A DNA stretch of 64,000 nucleotides from Neobacillus sp. Marseille-Q6967 (GTDB taxonomy: Bacteria > Bacillota > Bacilli > Bacillales > Cytobacillaceae): NCBI RefSeq assembly GCF_946151075.1, contig NZ_OX267715.1:2705881-2769880 (forward strand), given 5' to 3'. The position numbers and the translations under genes are program-made. The notes under the pieces were generated by a model. It did not search any database. It saw nothing but the letters and a program-made list of their open reading frames with translations, and was not told the origin of the DNA. Position 1 is the stretch's first letter, and each line of letters opens with the position of its first letter. Positions 54,931 to 63,473 of the stretch are shown here, in pieces.

Positions 54931-54945
54931 TTGTAAGCGCTTTTT
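54931..54945 (-). promoter_or_regulatory. cre site in the SR1 leader
   Basis: ttgtaagcgcttttt on the plus strand matches the cre consensus at all but one defined position. It lies about 10-24 bases after the predicted start of SR1 transcription, a repressing location for CcpA. CcpA and CcpN both repress SR1 in B. subtilis. Confidence 0.65.
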
Positions 54946-54960
54946 AGTATCCTTGATTTA

Positions 54961-54989
54961 ATAATAATATAACACATTTAATTTTTCAA
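54961..54989 (-). promoter_or_regulatory. Sigma-A promoter of SR1
   Basis: Minus strand TTGAAA, 17 bases, TATTAT. Five of six and five of six matches to consensus. Confidence 0.75.
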
Positions 54990-55026
54990 GCCTAATTTGT
55001 ATGTCACATTTAATTATTTTTTCATC

Positions 55027-55054
55027 AAAAAAGAGGCCTAATACGGCCTCTTTC
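55027..55054 (-). terminator. Intrinsic terminator after the DUF3055 gene
   Basis: Stem aaagaggcc with ggcctcttt, 6-base loop, T run on the minus strand. Confidence 0.88.
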
Positions 55055-55357
55055 TTATTCATCATATTGAGTTACAAAAGGAATTTGCGGAAGTGTTTCG
55101 CTGAAAAAATCAGCTAAATCTGCAGCTTGTTGTTTGTCAGGGATTCGGAAAACGGTTTGAAGGTACTCAATGTCTTCTATTTCTTTTGGATCGAGGAGGG
55201 TGGAACGGCCGGTCTGCATACAGACAACCAGGGGCTTGCCAAAAAACATGTTCGTATAAATAATACCAAAATCATACCGGGTATGCTCTGTCGTAAAACC
55301 AATAAATCGCACTTTAACATTCTCATGCTCATCGTAGAGCTTATCAAATATTTCCAT
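55055..55357 (-). CDS. DUF3055 (SAV0927-like) family protein
   Basis: 100-residue soluble protein (VRFIGFTTEHTRYDFGIIYTNMFFGKPLV), conserved in Bacilli and Staphylococcus. Single-gene unit with its own terminator. Unknown function. Confidence 0.8.
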   Translation of the reverse strand: MEIFDKLYDEHENVKVRFIGFTTEHTRYDFGIIYTNMFFGKPLVVCMQTGRSTLLDPKEIEDIEYLQTVFRIPDKQQAADLADFFSETLPQIPFVTQYDE

Positions 55358-55504
55358 TAGAGCCCTCCTTTATTTTAATATTTAGAATATTATTATAATT
55401 TAATTTTAAGAAAAAGACAACAGCTTTTCTTTTCAAACAGTTGTCATACCTGTTTTTTCAGTGCTAGAATGAAGAGAAAGAAAATGGGAATAGGGGGATT
55501 GATG

Positions 55505-55939
55505 ATGGCTGAAAACGCATTCATTAAACTTGTGCCTTCATCTGCAAAACAATCTATAACAGTTGAAGAACTAAAGGAACTCTTCTACTATTATAAAAAT
55601 ATTACGGGAAAAACAGGCGATCAAGTAAATTGGTCCTATGGCAACTCTGCATTTCCATACGAAATTAAAGAAACGGATGAGGGTAAAGGAACATGGTTTT
55701 ACTTACACTCCAACCATGAGCGTTATTATGCAATATTGATAGGTGTGGATAGGGAAACGGTCCGTGATGAGGATGGAACGGAAAGAGAACAAACATACAT
55801 ACAAGTAACATTACCTGAACAATCAACCTTTGGTGATAAAGGAAAGGCCAATGAATTTTGCAAATTTCTTGCTAAGAAATTACAAGCTGAATTACATCTT
55901 TTTAATGAAAGAGTCATGTATTTTTACCCACGCAAATAA
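55505..55939 (+). CDS. DUF1885 family protein
   Basis: 144 residues. Starts MAENAFIKLVP, six bases behind AGGGGGA, although ATG one codon earlier cannot be excluded. DUF1885 proteins are small alpha/beta proteins of Bacillaceae with no known role. No membrane segment. Confidence 0.78.
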   Translation: MAENAFIKLVPSSAKQSITVEELKELFYYYKNITGKTGDQVNWSYGNSAFPYEIKETDEGKGTWFYLHSNHERYYAILIGVDRETVRDEDGTEREQTYIQVTLPEQSTFGDKGKANEFCKFLAKKLQAELHLFNERVMYFYPRK

Positions 55940-55963
55940 AAACTCCCAAATGGGAGTTTTTTT
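55938..55963. terminator. Bidirectional terminator, DUF1885 / membrane protein
   Basis: Stem aaaaactccca with tgggagttttt, 2-base loop. Confidence 0.88.
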
Positions 55964-56204
55964 AATGGATAAACAGTGTAAATGTGTAATGTAAGGAAGT
56001 ATATATGACGAGGCTTAATGAGGTAATAAATAATGTTTTTGCTTTTGATTTTGTTACTTTATTGCCTATAAGGAATGCTAAATAATAAAATACAAAGAAC
56101 ATAATCACTTTATAAATAAGCTGGTCATGTTTCGATAGCCACTCAATAAATGTATAACCACTCCAGATCATAAATTGAAGTAAAACGACAATATAGACCT
56201 TCAT
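55962..56204 (-). CDS. Small membrane protein of unknown function
   Basis: 80 residues with about three membrane helices and a short basic loop (NKVTKSKAK). Start MKVYIVVLL behind GAGTGGTGA; a 12-residue longer frame lacks a ribosome binding site. Not recognised as a named family. Between the DUF1885 gene and pdhD. Confidence 0.6.
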   Translation of the reverse strand: MKVYIVVLLQFMIWSGYTFIEWLSKHDQLIYKVIMFFVFYYLAFLIGNKVTKSKAKTLFITSLSLVIYTSLHYTFTLFIH

Positions 56205-56312
56205 TAATATCACCACTCTAAAACATATATCTCTTCCCAAGGATAAGGAGGTAATGTTTTAAATTATATGACATGAAATAGACGGATATATTACTAATTC
56301 ACTAAAATATAT

Positions 56313-56348
56313 AAAAGTCCTTTCCAAATAAGTTTGAAAAGGACTTTT
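56313..56348 (-). terminator. Intrinsic terminator after pdhD
   Basis: Long stem aaaagtccttt(cc) with (gaa)aaggactttt around about ten bases, with flanking A/T on both sides. Confidence 0.88.
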
Positions 56349-56357
56349 CTTAAATCT

Positions 56358-57767
56358 TTATTTAATGATATGAATAGGACTTCCGAGTGCTACTTCGGCA
56401 GCCTCCATTGTAATTTCACCTAATGTTGGATGTGCATGAATGGTCATCGCTAAATCTTCAGCTGTCATTCCAGCTTCAATCGCAAGTCCAAGTTCCGCAA
56501 TCATATCTGAAGCACTAGGTCCAGCAATTTGAGCACCGATCACTAATCCATCCTCTTTACGGGTCACAAGCTTAACGAAGCCATCTGTCTGATTTAAGGC
56601 AAGTGCACGTCCGTTTGCTGCAAATGGGAATTTAGCAGCTATTACATCAATGCCCTCTTCTTTCGCCTGCGCTTCTGTATAACCTACTGAAGCTAATTCA
56701 GGATCTGAGAAAACTACAGCAGGAATTCCAAGATAGTCAATTTCTGAAGGGTGACCAGCGATTGCTTCTGCTGCAATCTTTCCTTCATAGGAAGCCTTAT
56801 GAGCAAGCGGCGGTCCAGGAACAATGTCACCGATCGCATAAATATTACTTACACTTGTACGGCATTGTTTATCGATATTAACAATTCCTCGGTCAGTCAT
56901 CTGAATTCCAACTTGTTCAAGTCCTAATTCATCCGTATTTGGACGGCGGCCAACCATGACAAAGACATAATCCGCTTCAACTGATTGTTCTTCACCTTTC
57001 ACTTCATACGTGACAGTCACACTGTTTTCGGTTTCTTGAACACCTTTTGCCAAAGCTTTTGTAACAATTTCTGCACCTTTTTTCTTAAGATTACGTTTAA
57101 CTAGAGCTGACATTTGCTTTTCGAACCCATTAAGGATTTCATCAGCACCCTCAAGAATGGTTACCTTTGTACCAAAGCTTGCATAGGCGCCGCCAAGCTC
57201 TGTACCAATATAACCTCCGCCAATAACAACAATACTTTTAGGAATTTCCTGCAACGCAAGTGCTCCTGTTGAATCAAGTACTCTGTTAGTGTATTTAAAA
57301 GCAGAAAGTTCGATTGGACGTGAACCTGTTGCAATAATTGCGTTCTTAAAAGTATAAGTTTGTGCAGAACTTTCATCCATAACACGTAATGTGTTTGTAT
57401 CAACGAAGTAAGCTTCACCACGAACGATAGAAACTTTATTACCTTTTAACAAGCCCTCTACTCCGCCAGTTAACTTCTTCGTAACACTTTCTTTCCATTT
57501 TTGAACCTTAGAGAAATCAACTGTAACATTTTCAGCTGAAATACCAATATCATCTGAGTGTTTTGCTGTTTCATAACGATGACCCGCTGCAATCAATGCT
57601 TTTGAAGGGATACATCCTACGTTTAAGCAAACACCGCCTAAGTTAGCTTTTTCGACAATTGTTACTTTTTGACCAAGTTGTGCAGCGCGGATGGCAGCTA
57701 CATAGCCGCCAGGACCCGCACCAATTACTATAGTATCTGTTTCAATAGGGAAATCTCCAACTACCAT
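56358..57767 (-). CDS. pdhD: Dihydrolipoyl dehydrogenase (E3)
   Basis: FAD enzyme that reoxidises lipoamide in the pyruvate dehydrogenase complex, and probably in 2-oxoglutarate and branched-chain complexes as well. 469 residues: FAD site GAGPGGYVAAIRAAQLG (about 17-33), redox disulfide GGVCLNVGCIPSKAL (Cys47/Cys52), NAD domain GGGYIGTELGGAYA and C-terminal HAHPTLGE (His about 445). Last in pdhABCD, ending at a terminator. Confidence 0.97.
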   Translation of the reverse strand: MVVGDFPIETDTIVIGAGPGGYVAAIRAAQLGQKVTIVEKANLGGVCLNVGCIPSKALIAAGHRYETAKHSDDIGISAENVTVDFSKVQKWKESVTKKLTGGVEGLLKGNKVSIVRGEAYFVDTNTLRVMDESSAQTYTFKNAIIATGSRPIELSAFKYTNRVLDSTGALALQEIPKSIVVIGGGYIGTELGGAYASFGTKVTILEGADEILNGFEKQMSALVKRNLKKKGAEIVTKALAKGVQETENSVTVTYEVKGEEQSVEADYVFVMVGRRPNTDELGLEQVGIQMTDRGIVNIDKQCRTSVSNIYAIGDIVPGPPLAHKASYEGKIAAEAIAGHPSEIDYLGIPAVVFSDPELASVGYTEAQAKEEGIDVIAAKFPFAANGRALALNQTDGFVKLVTRKEDGLVIGAQIAGPSASDMIAELGLAIEAGMTAEDLAMTIHAHPTLGEITMEAAEVALGSPIHIIK

Positions 57768-57770
57768 TTA

Positions 57771-59117
57771 TTACGCCTCCATTAACAATAGTTCTGGATC
57801 GTTCAATAACCGTTTAATATGATTTAATGCATTTTGTGCTGTTGCGCCATCAATCATACGATGGTCAAAGCTTAGAGAAAGTGCTAATACTGGAGCAGCG
57901 ACAATTTCTCCATCTCTTACGATTGCTTTTTCAGCAATACGGCCCACACCCAAGATTGCCACTTCCGGATGGTTAATGACTGGAGTAAACCATTGTCCGC
58001 CAGCAGAACCAATGTTTGAAATGGTACAAGAAGCACCCTTCATTTCATTAGGTGCAAGCTTTCCATCACGCGCTTTTACAGCAAGTTCATTGATTTCATT
58101 AGAAATTGTAAACACTGACTTACGATCTGCGTCCTTTACAACTGGAACTAACAAGCCTTTTTCAGTGTCAGCGGCAATACCGATATTAAAATAATGCTTA
58201 TGGATAATTTCACTTGTTGCATCATCAAGAGATGTATTTAGAGCAGGATACTCTCTTAATGCACTAGTTAATGCTTTTACGATGTAAGGCAGGAAGGTAA
58301 GCTTAATGCCTTTTGCAGCCGCTACTTCTTTGAACTTTTTACGATGTGCGACAAGCTTGGTCACATCGACATCATCCATTAAGGTTACATGTGGTGCAGT
58401 GTGCTTAGAATTAACCATCGCTTTAGCGATTGCCTTACGAATACCGCTCATCTTCTCGCGTGTTTCTGGATACTCACCTTGTGGAATCGGAGCAGCCTTA
58501 GCTGCATCAGCCTTCGGAACTTCAGCTGTTTCAGCTGCAGGTGCTGCCGTTTGAGCTGCTGCAGGTGCACCTCCGCTTAAGAAGGTATCAATGTCACTCT
58601 TCATAATTCGCCCATTTTTACCTGTTCCTTGTACTAACGCAATTTCAACGCCTTTTTCACGTGCATATTTACGTACACTTGGCATAGCAATAATACGTCG
58701 GTTAGGGTCAACCTCCGCCTGTGGAGATGCGCCAACTCCAGCTGCCGGCGGTGCTGGCTGTGGTGCTGCAGCCGGTGCTTCTTGTTTTGCTTCAGGTGCA
58801 GCAGCTGCAGGTGCAGGAGCTTCCTCTGCATGTTCGTCTCCTTTAAATTGGAGATTTTCATATCCAGGTGCATCAAATGTAACTAACACTTGACCTACAG
58901 TTGCCACTGTACCTTCGCCAACTAACACTTCAAGTACAGCACCTTCTACTGGTGAAGGAATTTCAACCACTGCTTTATCGTTTTGAATTTCGCATAGTAC
59001 GTCGTCTTCTTGTACTTTATCGCCTGGCTTTACAAACCATTTGACAATCTCGCCTTCGTGAATCCCTTCACCGATGTCAGGCATTTTAAATTGGAATGTG
59101 GTTGCGGTTGCGCTCAC
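57771..59117 (-). CDS. pdhC: Dihydrolipoyl acetyltransferase (E2)
   Basis: 448 residues: one lipoyl domain (Lys48 in IQNDKAVVE), an Ala/Pro/Glu-rich linker, the E1/E3-binding domain (about 140-176, MPSVRKYAREKGV), a second Ala-rich linker, and the catalytic domain with SFDHRMIDG (His about 419). Transfers acetyl to CoA; forms the 60-mer core. Three bases before pdhD. The Ala/Pro linkers cause the GC-rich, repetitive stretches here. Confidence 0.97.
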   Translation of the reverse strand: MSATATTFQFKMPDIGEGIHEGEIVKWFVKPGDKVQEDDVLCEIQNDKAVVEIPSPVEGAVLEVLVGEGTVATVGQVLVTFDAPGYENLQFKGDEHAEEAPAPAAAAPEAKQEAPAAAPQPAPPAAGVGASPQAEVDPNRRIIAMPSVRKYAREKGVEIALVQGTGKNGRIMKSDIDTFLSGGAPAAAQTAAPAAETAEVPKADAAKAAPIPQGEYPETREKMSGIRKAIAKAMVNSKHTAPHVTLMDDVDVTKLVAHRKKFKEVAAAKGIKLTFLPYIVKALTSALREYPALNTSLDDATSEIIHKHYFNIGIAADTEKGLLVPVVKDADRKSVFTISNEINELAVKARDGKLAPNEMKGASCTISNIGSAGGQWFTPVINHPEVAILGVGRIAEKAIVRDGEIVAAPVLALSLSFDHRMIDGATAQNALNHIKRLLNDPELLLMEA

Positions 59118-59163
59118 TGAGATTCATCCTCCTATTGTTTTATAGATTCCTGGTGTTCCTCTA

Positions 59164-60141
59164 TTAGAATGATAAGACCTTTTTAGCTGTTTCGATTACA
59201 TCTTTATAATTTGGCAGCCAAACTGCTTCAGCCTGTGGGAAGGCAAAAATAGTGTCAGGAGCAGCCACTCGCAGTACAGGTGCTTCTAGGCTTAAGATCG
59301 CACGGTCATTAATTTCAGCAACAACGTTCGCAGCAATACCAGCTTGCTTTTGTGCTTCTTGTACAACAATTGCACGACCTGTTTTTTCAACAGAAGCAAT
59401 AATAGTGTCGATATCAATTGGACTAACTGTACGCAAGTCAATTACTTCCGCAGAAAATCCTTCTTTTTCTAATTCTTCCGCTGCTTTAAGTGATTCATGA
59501 ACCATTGCACCATAAGTGATAATAGAAACATCCGTTCCTTCACGTTTCACTTCAGCTTTTCCTAGTGGAATCGTGTAATCACCTTCAGGTACTTCTTGAC
59601 GGAATGAACGATATAATTTCATATGTTCAAGGAAAATAACTGGATCATTATCACGTATTGATGCAATAAGAAGCCCTTTTGCATCGTAAGGTGTTGATGG
59701 AATAACAACCTTTAACCCAGGCTGCTGCGCCATAAGACCTTCTAAGCTGTCTGCGTGCATATCTGGAGTATGTACGCCGCCGCCAAATGGTGAACGGAAT
59801 GTAATCGGAGCGTTAAATTTGCCGCCTGTACGATAACGTAACCGTGCTGCTTGTCCAGAAATTGAATCCATTACCTCATATACAAAGCCGAAGAATTGAA
59901 TTTCTGGTACTGGACGGAAACCTTGTAAACTTAGACCAACCGCTAAACCGCCAATTCCTGATTCAGCAAGTGGAGTATCAAACACTCGGTCTTCACCGAA
60001 TTCATTTTGTAAACCTTCCGTAGCACGGAATACACCACCGTTTACGCCAACATCTTCCCCAAAAACTAATACGTTTGGATCGTTACGTAATTCGGTACGT
60101 AATGCGTCTGTTATTGCTTGTATCATTGTCATTTGAGCCAT
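59164..60141 (-). CDS. pdhB: Pyruvate dehydrogenase E1 beta
   Basis: 325 residues, transketolase-like beta subunit (VFGEDVGVNGGVFRATEGL, at about 26-44; RYRTGGKFNAPITFRSPFGGGVHTPDMHADSLE). With PdhA it decarboxylates pyruvate on thiamine diphosphate. Overlap with pdhA end is three bases apart. Confidence 0.97.
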   Translation of the reverse strand: MAQMTMIQAITDALRTELRNDPNVLVFGEDVGVNGGVFRATEGLQNEFGEDRVFDTPLAESGIGGLAVGLSLQGFRPVPEIQFFGFVYEVMDSISGQAARLRYRTGGKFNAPITFRSPFGGGVHTPDMHADSLEGLMAQQPGLKVVIPSTPYDAKGLLIASIRDNDPVIFLEHMKLYRSFRQEVPEGDYTIPLGKAEVKREGTDVSIITYGAMVHESLKAAEELEKEGFSAEVIDLRTVSPIDIDTIIASVEKTGRAIVVQEAQKQAGIAANVVAEINDRAILSLEAPVLRVAAPDTIFAFPQAEAVWLPNYKDVIETAKKVLSF

Positions 60142-60144
60142 GGC

Positions 60145-61260
60145 TTACTTCGACTCCTTTTCTTTATATAGTTCATATTGCTCTTTTAAGTTATGTGGCA
60201 TATCTTCATGCATAATAGATATTAAATCAGTAACCTTTTGCTTAGGCGCTGCGTCAGCCTTTTTAATCGCTTCTTTAATATCTTCTTTAGCCTGTTCAAT
60301 TACTTCGTTTTCTTTCTCTTCGCTCCAAATGCCTTTCTTTTCAAGGAATTTACGGAAACGTACAAGAGGATCTTTCTTTTCCCATTCGTTATCAAGCTCA
60401 GCTGTACGATAACGTGTTGGGTCATCTCCCGCCATTGTATGTGGACCATATCGGTAAGTTAATGTTTCAATGAATGTTGGTCCCTCACCATTAATAGCAC
60501 GCTCACGAGCATCACGAGTCGCCGCATAAACAGCTAATGGATCCATACCGTCAACTTGGATACCTGGAATACCAGCTGCAACTGCTTTTTGAGCAAGTGT
60601 CTTCGCAGCAGTTTGCTTGTCAACAGGAGTTGAAATAGCGAAACGGTTGTTTTGAGCAATAAAGATTGCTGGTGCCTTGTATGCACCCGCAAAGTTCATT
60701 CCTTCATAGAAATCCCCTTGTGAAGTACCACCGTCACCTGTATATGTAATGGCAACTGCTTTCACTCCGCGTTTTTTCATACCAAGTGCTACACCTGCAG
60801 TTTGAACGTATTGGGCACCAATGATAATTTGAGGAATCGCGACATTAACTCCCTCTGGAATTTGTCCACCTTGGTAATGACCTCTTGACCATAAAAATGC
60901 TTGATATAAAGGCAATCCGTGCCATACGATTTGTGGAACATCACGATATCCTGGTAAAATAAAATCTTCTTTTTCAAGAGCGAATTGAGATGCTAGTTGG
61001 GATGCCTCTTGACCTGCAGTAGGTGCATAGAAACCTAAGCGTCCTTGGCGATTTAAAGAAATAGAACGCTGGTCTAGGATACGTGTATAAACCATGCGAC
61101 GCATTAATTCCTGTAATTGCTCATCAGTTAAATCAGGCATCGCTGCTTCGTTTACAACTTCGCCTTCCTCATTTAAAATTTGAAACGTTTGAAATTGATC
61201 TTCTGCTGCCTCAAGTGCTTTTTTAGCATCGAGCTGTGCGTTCTTAAGTTTAGAAGCCAT
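60145..61260 (-). CDS. pdhA: Pyruvate dehydrogenase E1 alpha
   Basis: 371 residues with the thiamine diphosphate motif GDGGTSQGDFYEGMNFAG ... NN (about 166-200), and RYGPHTMAGDDPTRYR phosphorylation-loop region. First gene of pdhABCD, with a sigma-A-type promoter and a long leader containing an inverted repeat. Confidence 0.97.
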   Translation of the reverse strand: MASKLKNAQLDAKKALEAAEDQFQTFQILNEEGEVVNEAAMPDLTDEQLQELMRRMVYTRILDQRSISLNRQGRLGFYAPTAGQEASQLASQFALEKEDFILPGYRDVPQIVWHGLPLYQAFLWSRGHYQGGQIPEGVNVAIPQIIIGAQYVQTAGVALGMKKRGVKAVAITYTGDGGTSQGDFYEGMNFAGAYKAPAIFIAQNNRFAISTPVDKQTAAKTLAQKAVAAGIPGIQVDGMDPLAVYAATRDARERAINGEGPTFIETLTYRYGPHTMAGDDPTRYRTAELDNEWEKKDPLVRFRKFLEKKGIWSEEKENEVIEQAKEDIKEAIKKADAAPKQKVTDLISIMHEDMPHNLKEQYELYKEKESK

Positions 61261-61380
61261 TCGTCACATCTTCCTTTCTTTCCATAACAATAATGTAAAA
61301 AATAAATTCACCCTTGTTAGATTACCCAAAAAACAGGAACAACATAAACGAGAATTTTTTTCTCTAATTACGTCTAACTC

Positions 61381-61413
61381 TGTACCAATGATTATCTTAA
61401 AAACATTGGTACA
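61381..61413. promoter_or_regulatory. Perfect inverted repeat in the pdhA leader
   Basis: tgtaccaatg and cattggtaca, 10-bp perfect arms with a 13-base spacer, about 12-44 bases after the predicted pdhA start of transcription. It is not followed by a T run. It could be an operator or a leader RNA hairpin. The remainder of the 347-base pdhA-ykyA interval holds the promoter and the ykyA terminator. Confidence 0.5.
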
Positions 61414-61431
61414 ATAAATATTTCCATAAAG

Positions 61432-61460
61432 AGTTTACAACAACTATTTATCCTCGTCAA
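61432..61460 (-). promoter_or_regulatory. Sigma-A promoter of pdhABCD
   Basis: Minus-strand TTGACG, 17 bases, TAAACT. The predicted start is about 165 bases before the pdhA codon. Confidence 0.5.
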
Positions 61461-61580
61461 ATACTATGTTTTTATTATTTTACATCATGATTGAATTAGA
61501 AAATCACATACATTTATTAAAATCTGTATTACAATCAATGATACTACTGTTATATTAGTATATTTTCAACTTTTTTGCAT

Positions 61581-61603
61581 AAAAAAACGGCTTCACAGCC
61601 GAT
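61581..61603 (-). terminator. Intrinsic terminator after ykyA
   Basis: Stem cggct with agccg, 4-base loop, seven T on the minus strand. Confidence 0.7.
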
Positions 61604-61607
61604 TCTT

Positions 61608-62279
61608 TTACTTCGTTTTCTCTACTTTAAGACCTGACTTTTTATAAAATTCAAGTTTTTTTTCATTGTACTGTGAAGTTAATGAATTAAACTCCTCATT
61701 CGCTTCTAATACCTTTTTGTAGGTGGCATTGAGCGTTGTCACTTGTCCTTCTAAGTCTTCAAACTTCGTATTTTTATCCTTTAACATTTCATATAACTTT
61801 TTATCATTTTTTAATGCTTCCGAATATTCCTTAGATAATTTATCATGAGCATCATATCGCTTTATCATTATATCGTACAATTCATTGGCAAGTTTTTTTT
61901 GCGCAGGTTCATCTAGGTTTTCTTTGATTTCTTTGATTTTTAGAAATTCCTTTTGGGATGCCTTTAAACTTTCAATTTCTTTATCTAAATGTTCATGCCT
62001 TTTTGCTACAATCAGGAGCGCCTCATCAGCCAGCTTAACAATTTCATCATGCTGCTTCATACCTAACATCATGATTTGATTGTAAAGTTCCTTCTCCTCT
62101 TTTTCTAACCTCACGATGAGGTCTTGTTGGTTTTCAAAGTCCTTTTCAACTAATACAACCTTTTCAAGGACCCTATATATTTTTTCAACATCCGATTGTG
62201 GATTTAAACAACCTGTTAAGAACATACAAGATATAATAATAGAAAGTATATTATTTCGAAAAAATCTGTAATTTCCCAC
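61608..62279 (-). CDS. ykyA: YkyA family cell-wall-binding lipoprotein
   Basis: 223 residues: lipobox LTGC (Cys24) and then about 190 residues of mainly coiled coil (Glu/Lys-rich). YkyA is annotated as a putative cell-wall binding lipoprotein. Between pdhA and def, as in B. subtilis. Unknown function. Confidence 0.9.
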   Translation of the reverse strand: MGNYRFFRNNILSIIISCMFLTGCLNPQSDVEKIYRVLEKVVLVEKDFENQQDLIVRLEKEEKELYNQIMMLGMKQHDEIVKLADEALLIVAKRHEHLDKEIESLKASQKEFLKIKEIKENLDEPAQKKLANELYDIMIKRYDAHDKLSKEYSEALKNDKKLYEMLKDKNTKFEDLEGQVTTLNATYKKVLEANEEFNSLTSQYNEKKLEFYKKSGLKVEKTK

Positions 62280-62443
62280 GAAGGATCCCCCTTACCTGTT
62301 ACATTTCTTACTATATCTATACTTTATTCATTTGACAACATGTCTTGCCATGAATTATATATTGCAAACCATTAACTTTTTAACGTTAGTCTGTTAGACT
62401 ATTGAGTATTAATAATTTGTTTAAAAACAGGAGTGAATCGGTC

Positions 62444-62998
62444 ATGTTAATGATGGATGATATCATTCGGGACGGCCATCCTACACTTAGAAAAGTAGCA
62501 CAAGAGGTATCAATGCCGCCTTCGGAAGAGGATAAGGAAATCCTTAGAAGCCTAATGGAGTACGTAAAAAATAGTCAAAATGAAGAAATTGCTTCAAAAT
62601 ATGGACTACGGCCAGGAATCGGTCTAGCAGCACCGCAAATCAATGTTTCAAAAAGAATGATTGCTGTTAATCTTCTTGATGAAAAAGGCACCCAAATAAG
62701 CTATGCGTTGTTTAATCCGAAAATTGTCAGCCACTCCGTTGAAAAAGCATACTTAACTTCAGGAGAAGGTTGTTTATCTGTTGATGAAAACATCCCCGGT
62801 TATGTACCAAGATTTGCACGGATTACTGTAAAGGGAGTGACTTTAGACGGTGAAGAAGTTAAGCTTCGCCTTAAAGGTCTGCCCGCTATTTGTTTCCAAC
62901 ACGAGATTGATCATTTAAACGGTATTATGTTTTATGATTATATAGACAAGCATGATCCTTTCAAACCTATCGAAGGTGCTATTGCAATTGAAAGATAA
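62444..62998 (+). CDS. def: Peptide deformylase
   Basis: 184 residues. All three metal motifs are intact: GIGLAAPQI (about 59-67), EGCLSV (about 108-113) and HEIDHLNG (about 152-159). Start at MLMMDDIIRDGHP, seven bases behind AGGAGTGA; a frame 14 residues longer has no site. Length equals that of B. subtilis DefB/YkrB, a type-2 deformylase with the N-terminal insertion. Confidence 0.96.
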   Translation: MLMMDDIIRDGHPTLRKVAQEVSMPPSEEDKEILRSLMEYVKNSQNEEIASKYGLRPGIGLAAPQINVSKRMIAVNLLDEKGTQISYALFNPKIVSHSVEKAYLTSGEGCLSVDENIPGYVPRFARITVKGVTLDGEEVKLRLKGLPAICFQHEIDHLNGIMFYDYIDKHDPFKPIEGAIAIER

Positions 62999-63003
62999 CG
63001 ATT

Positions 63004-63034
63004 GTCGGTCAATTCCTTTGGCCGGCTTTTTTTC
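63004..63034 (+). terminator. Intrinsic terminator after def
   Basis: Stem gtcgg with ccggc (one G-T), 13-base loop, then seven T. Confidence 0.75.
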
Positions 63035-63164
63035 TGGTCTGGATAAGGCGTTTATATATTGCTATAATAATTCCATGATTATCCATGAGAGTATCCGCTA
63101 ATTCATCATATAATAATAGTAAAAAAAACAAAAAATCTTTAATAAACTTATATGGCTTGCTTTA

Positions 63165-63188
63165 CATTGGACAAGGATCGTTTAAAAT
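63165..63188 (+). promoter_or_regulatory. Possible promoter of the 23-codon gene
   Basis: TTTACA-like -35 and TAAAAT -10 (63183-63188) about 16 bases apart. If used, the transcript would begin very near the ribosome binding site, so another promoter upstream may be used instead. Confidence 0.3.
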
Positions 63189-63211
63189 AAGAAGTAAGGA
63201 GATGATCCACT

Positions 63212-63283
63212 ATGTTAAAGAAGCTAAGAAAGAAGCTCTTAAAACAGTGGAAAGATTTATTGCGAAAAAAATCCATTGCCTAA
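63212..63283 (+). CDS. Possible 23-residue basic amphipathic peptide
   Basis: Starts MLKKLRKKLLKQW and ends RKKSIA: 10 Lys/Arg and one Asp, with Leu spaced every three to four residues as in an amphipathic helix. A full AAGGAGATGAT site lies five bases before the ATG, and a hairpin (gagcccttc with gaagggctc) follows the stop. Two bases out of frame, an 82-codon frame overlaps but has no ribosome binding site. Unlike any family I can name. Whether it is translated is not shown. Confidence 0.5.
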   Translation: MLKKLRKKLLKQWKDLLRKKSIA

Positions 63284-63293
63284 AAATCTTTTC

Positions 63294-63322
63294 GAGCCCT
63301 TCAAACTTGCGAAGGGCTCCTT
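63294..63322 (+). terminator. Terminator-like hairpin after the peptide gene
   Basis: Perfect 9-bp stem gagcccttc with gaagggctc, 8-base loop. The T tract is interrupted (ccttccttattg), so termination may be partial. Confidence 0.6.
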
Positions 63323-63408
63323 CCTTATTGTAAATTGATTATCAGTCAGCAATTTTACATATTTTTATGGTCCAAAAGCTTCCTGCATTGGCGAATATAA
63401 GAAAACAA

Positions 63409-63437
63409 ATGAAAAAGATAGAAATATTTTATATAAT
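63409..63437 (+). promoter_or_regulatory. Sigma-A promoter of rpoY-rnjA
   Basis: ATGAAA, 17 bases, then TATAAT. It is 36 bases before the rpoY start. Confidence 0.5.
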
Positions 63438-63473
63438 AGAAAAAGTTATGATTGATTAAGGAGCGATATTGCC

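Larger units (their letters stand above)
54730..54954 (-). ncRNA. SR1 dual-function small RNA
   Basis: Between speA and the pdh region, where B. subtilis SR1 lies. It has its own sigma-A promoter, the SR1P frame and a terminator. Ends estimated: start about six bases after the -10, end at the T tract after the shared hairpin, about 225 nt (B. subtilis SR1 is 205). SR1 pairs with ahrC mRNA and also encodes SR1P. Confidence 0.8.

Noticed and set aside
58490..58870. Low-complexity GC-rich repeats
   Set aside because: They are the Ala/Pro/Glu linkers of the PdhC protein, explained by coding.
63085..63333. 82-codon frame overlapping the 23-codon gene
   Set aside because: No ribosome binding site at its start and it runs through the hairpin after the peptide gene; the short frame has a full site.
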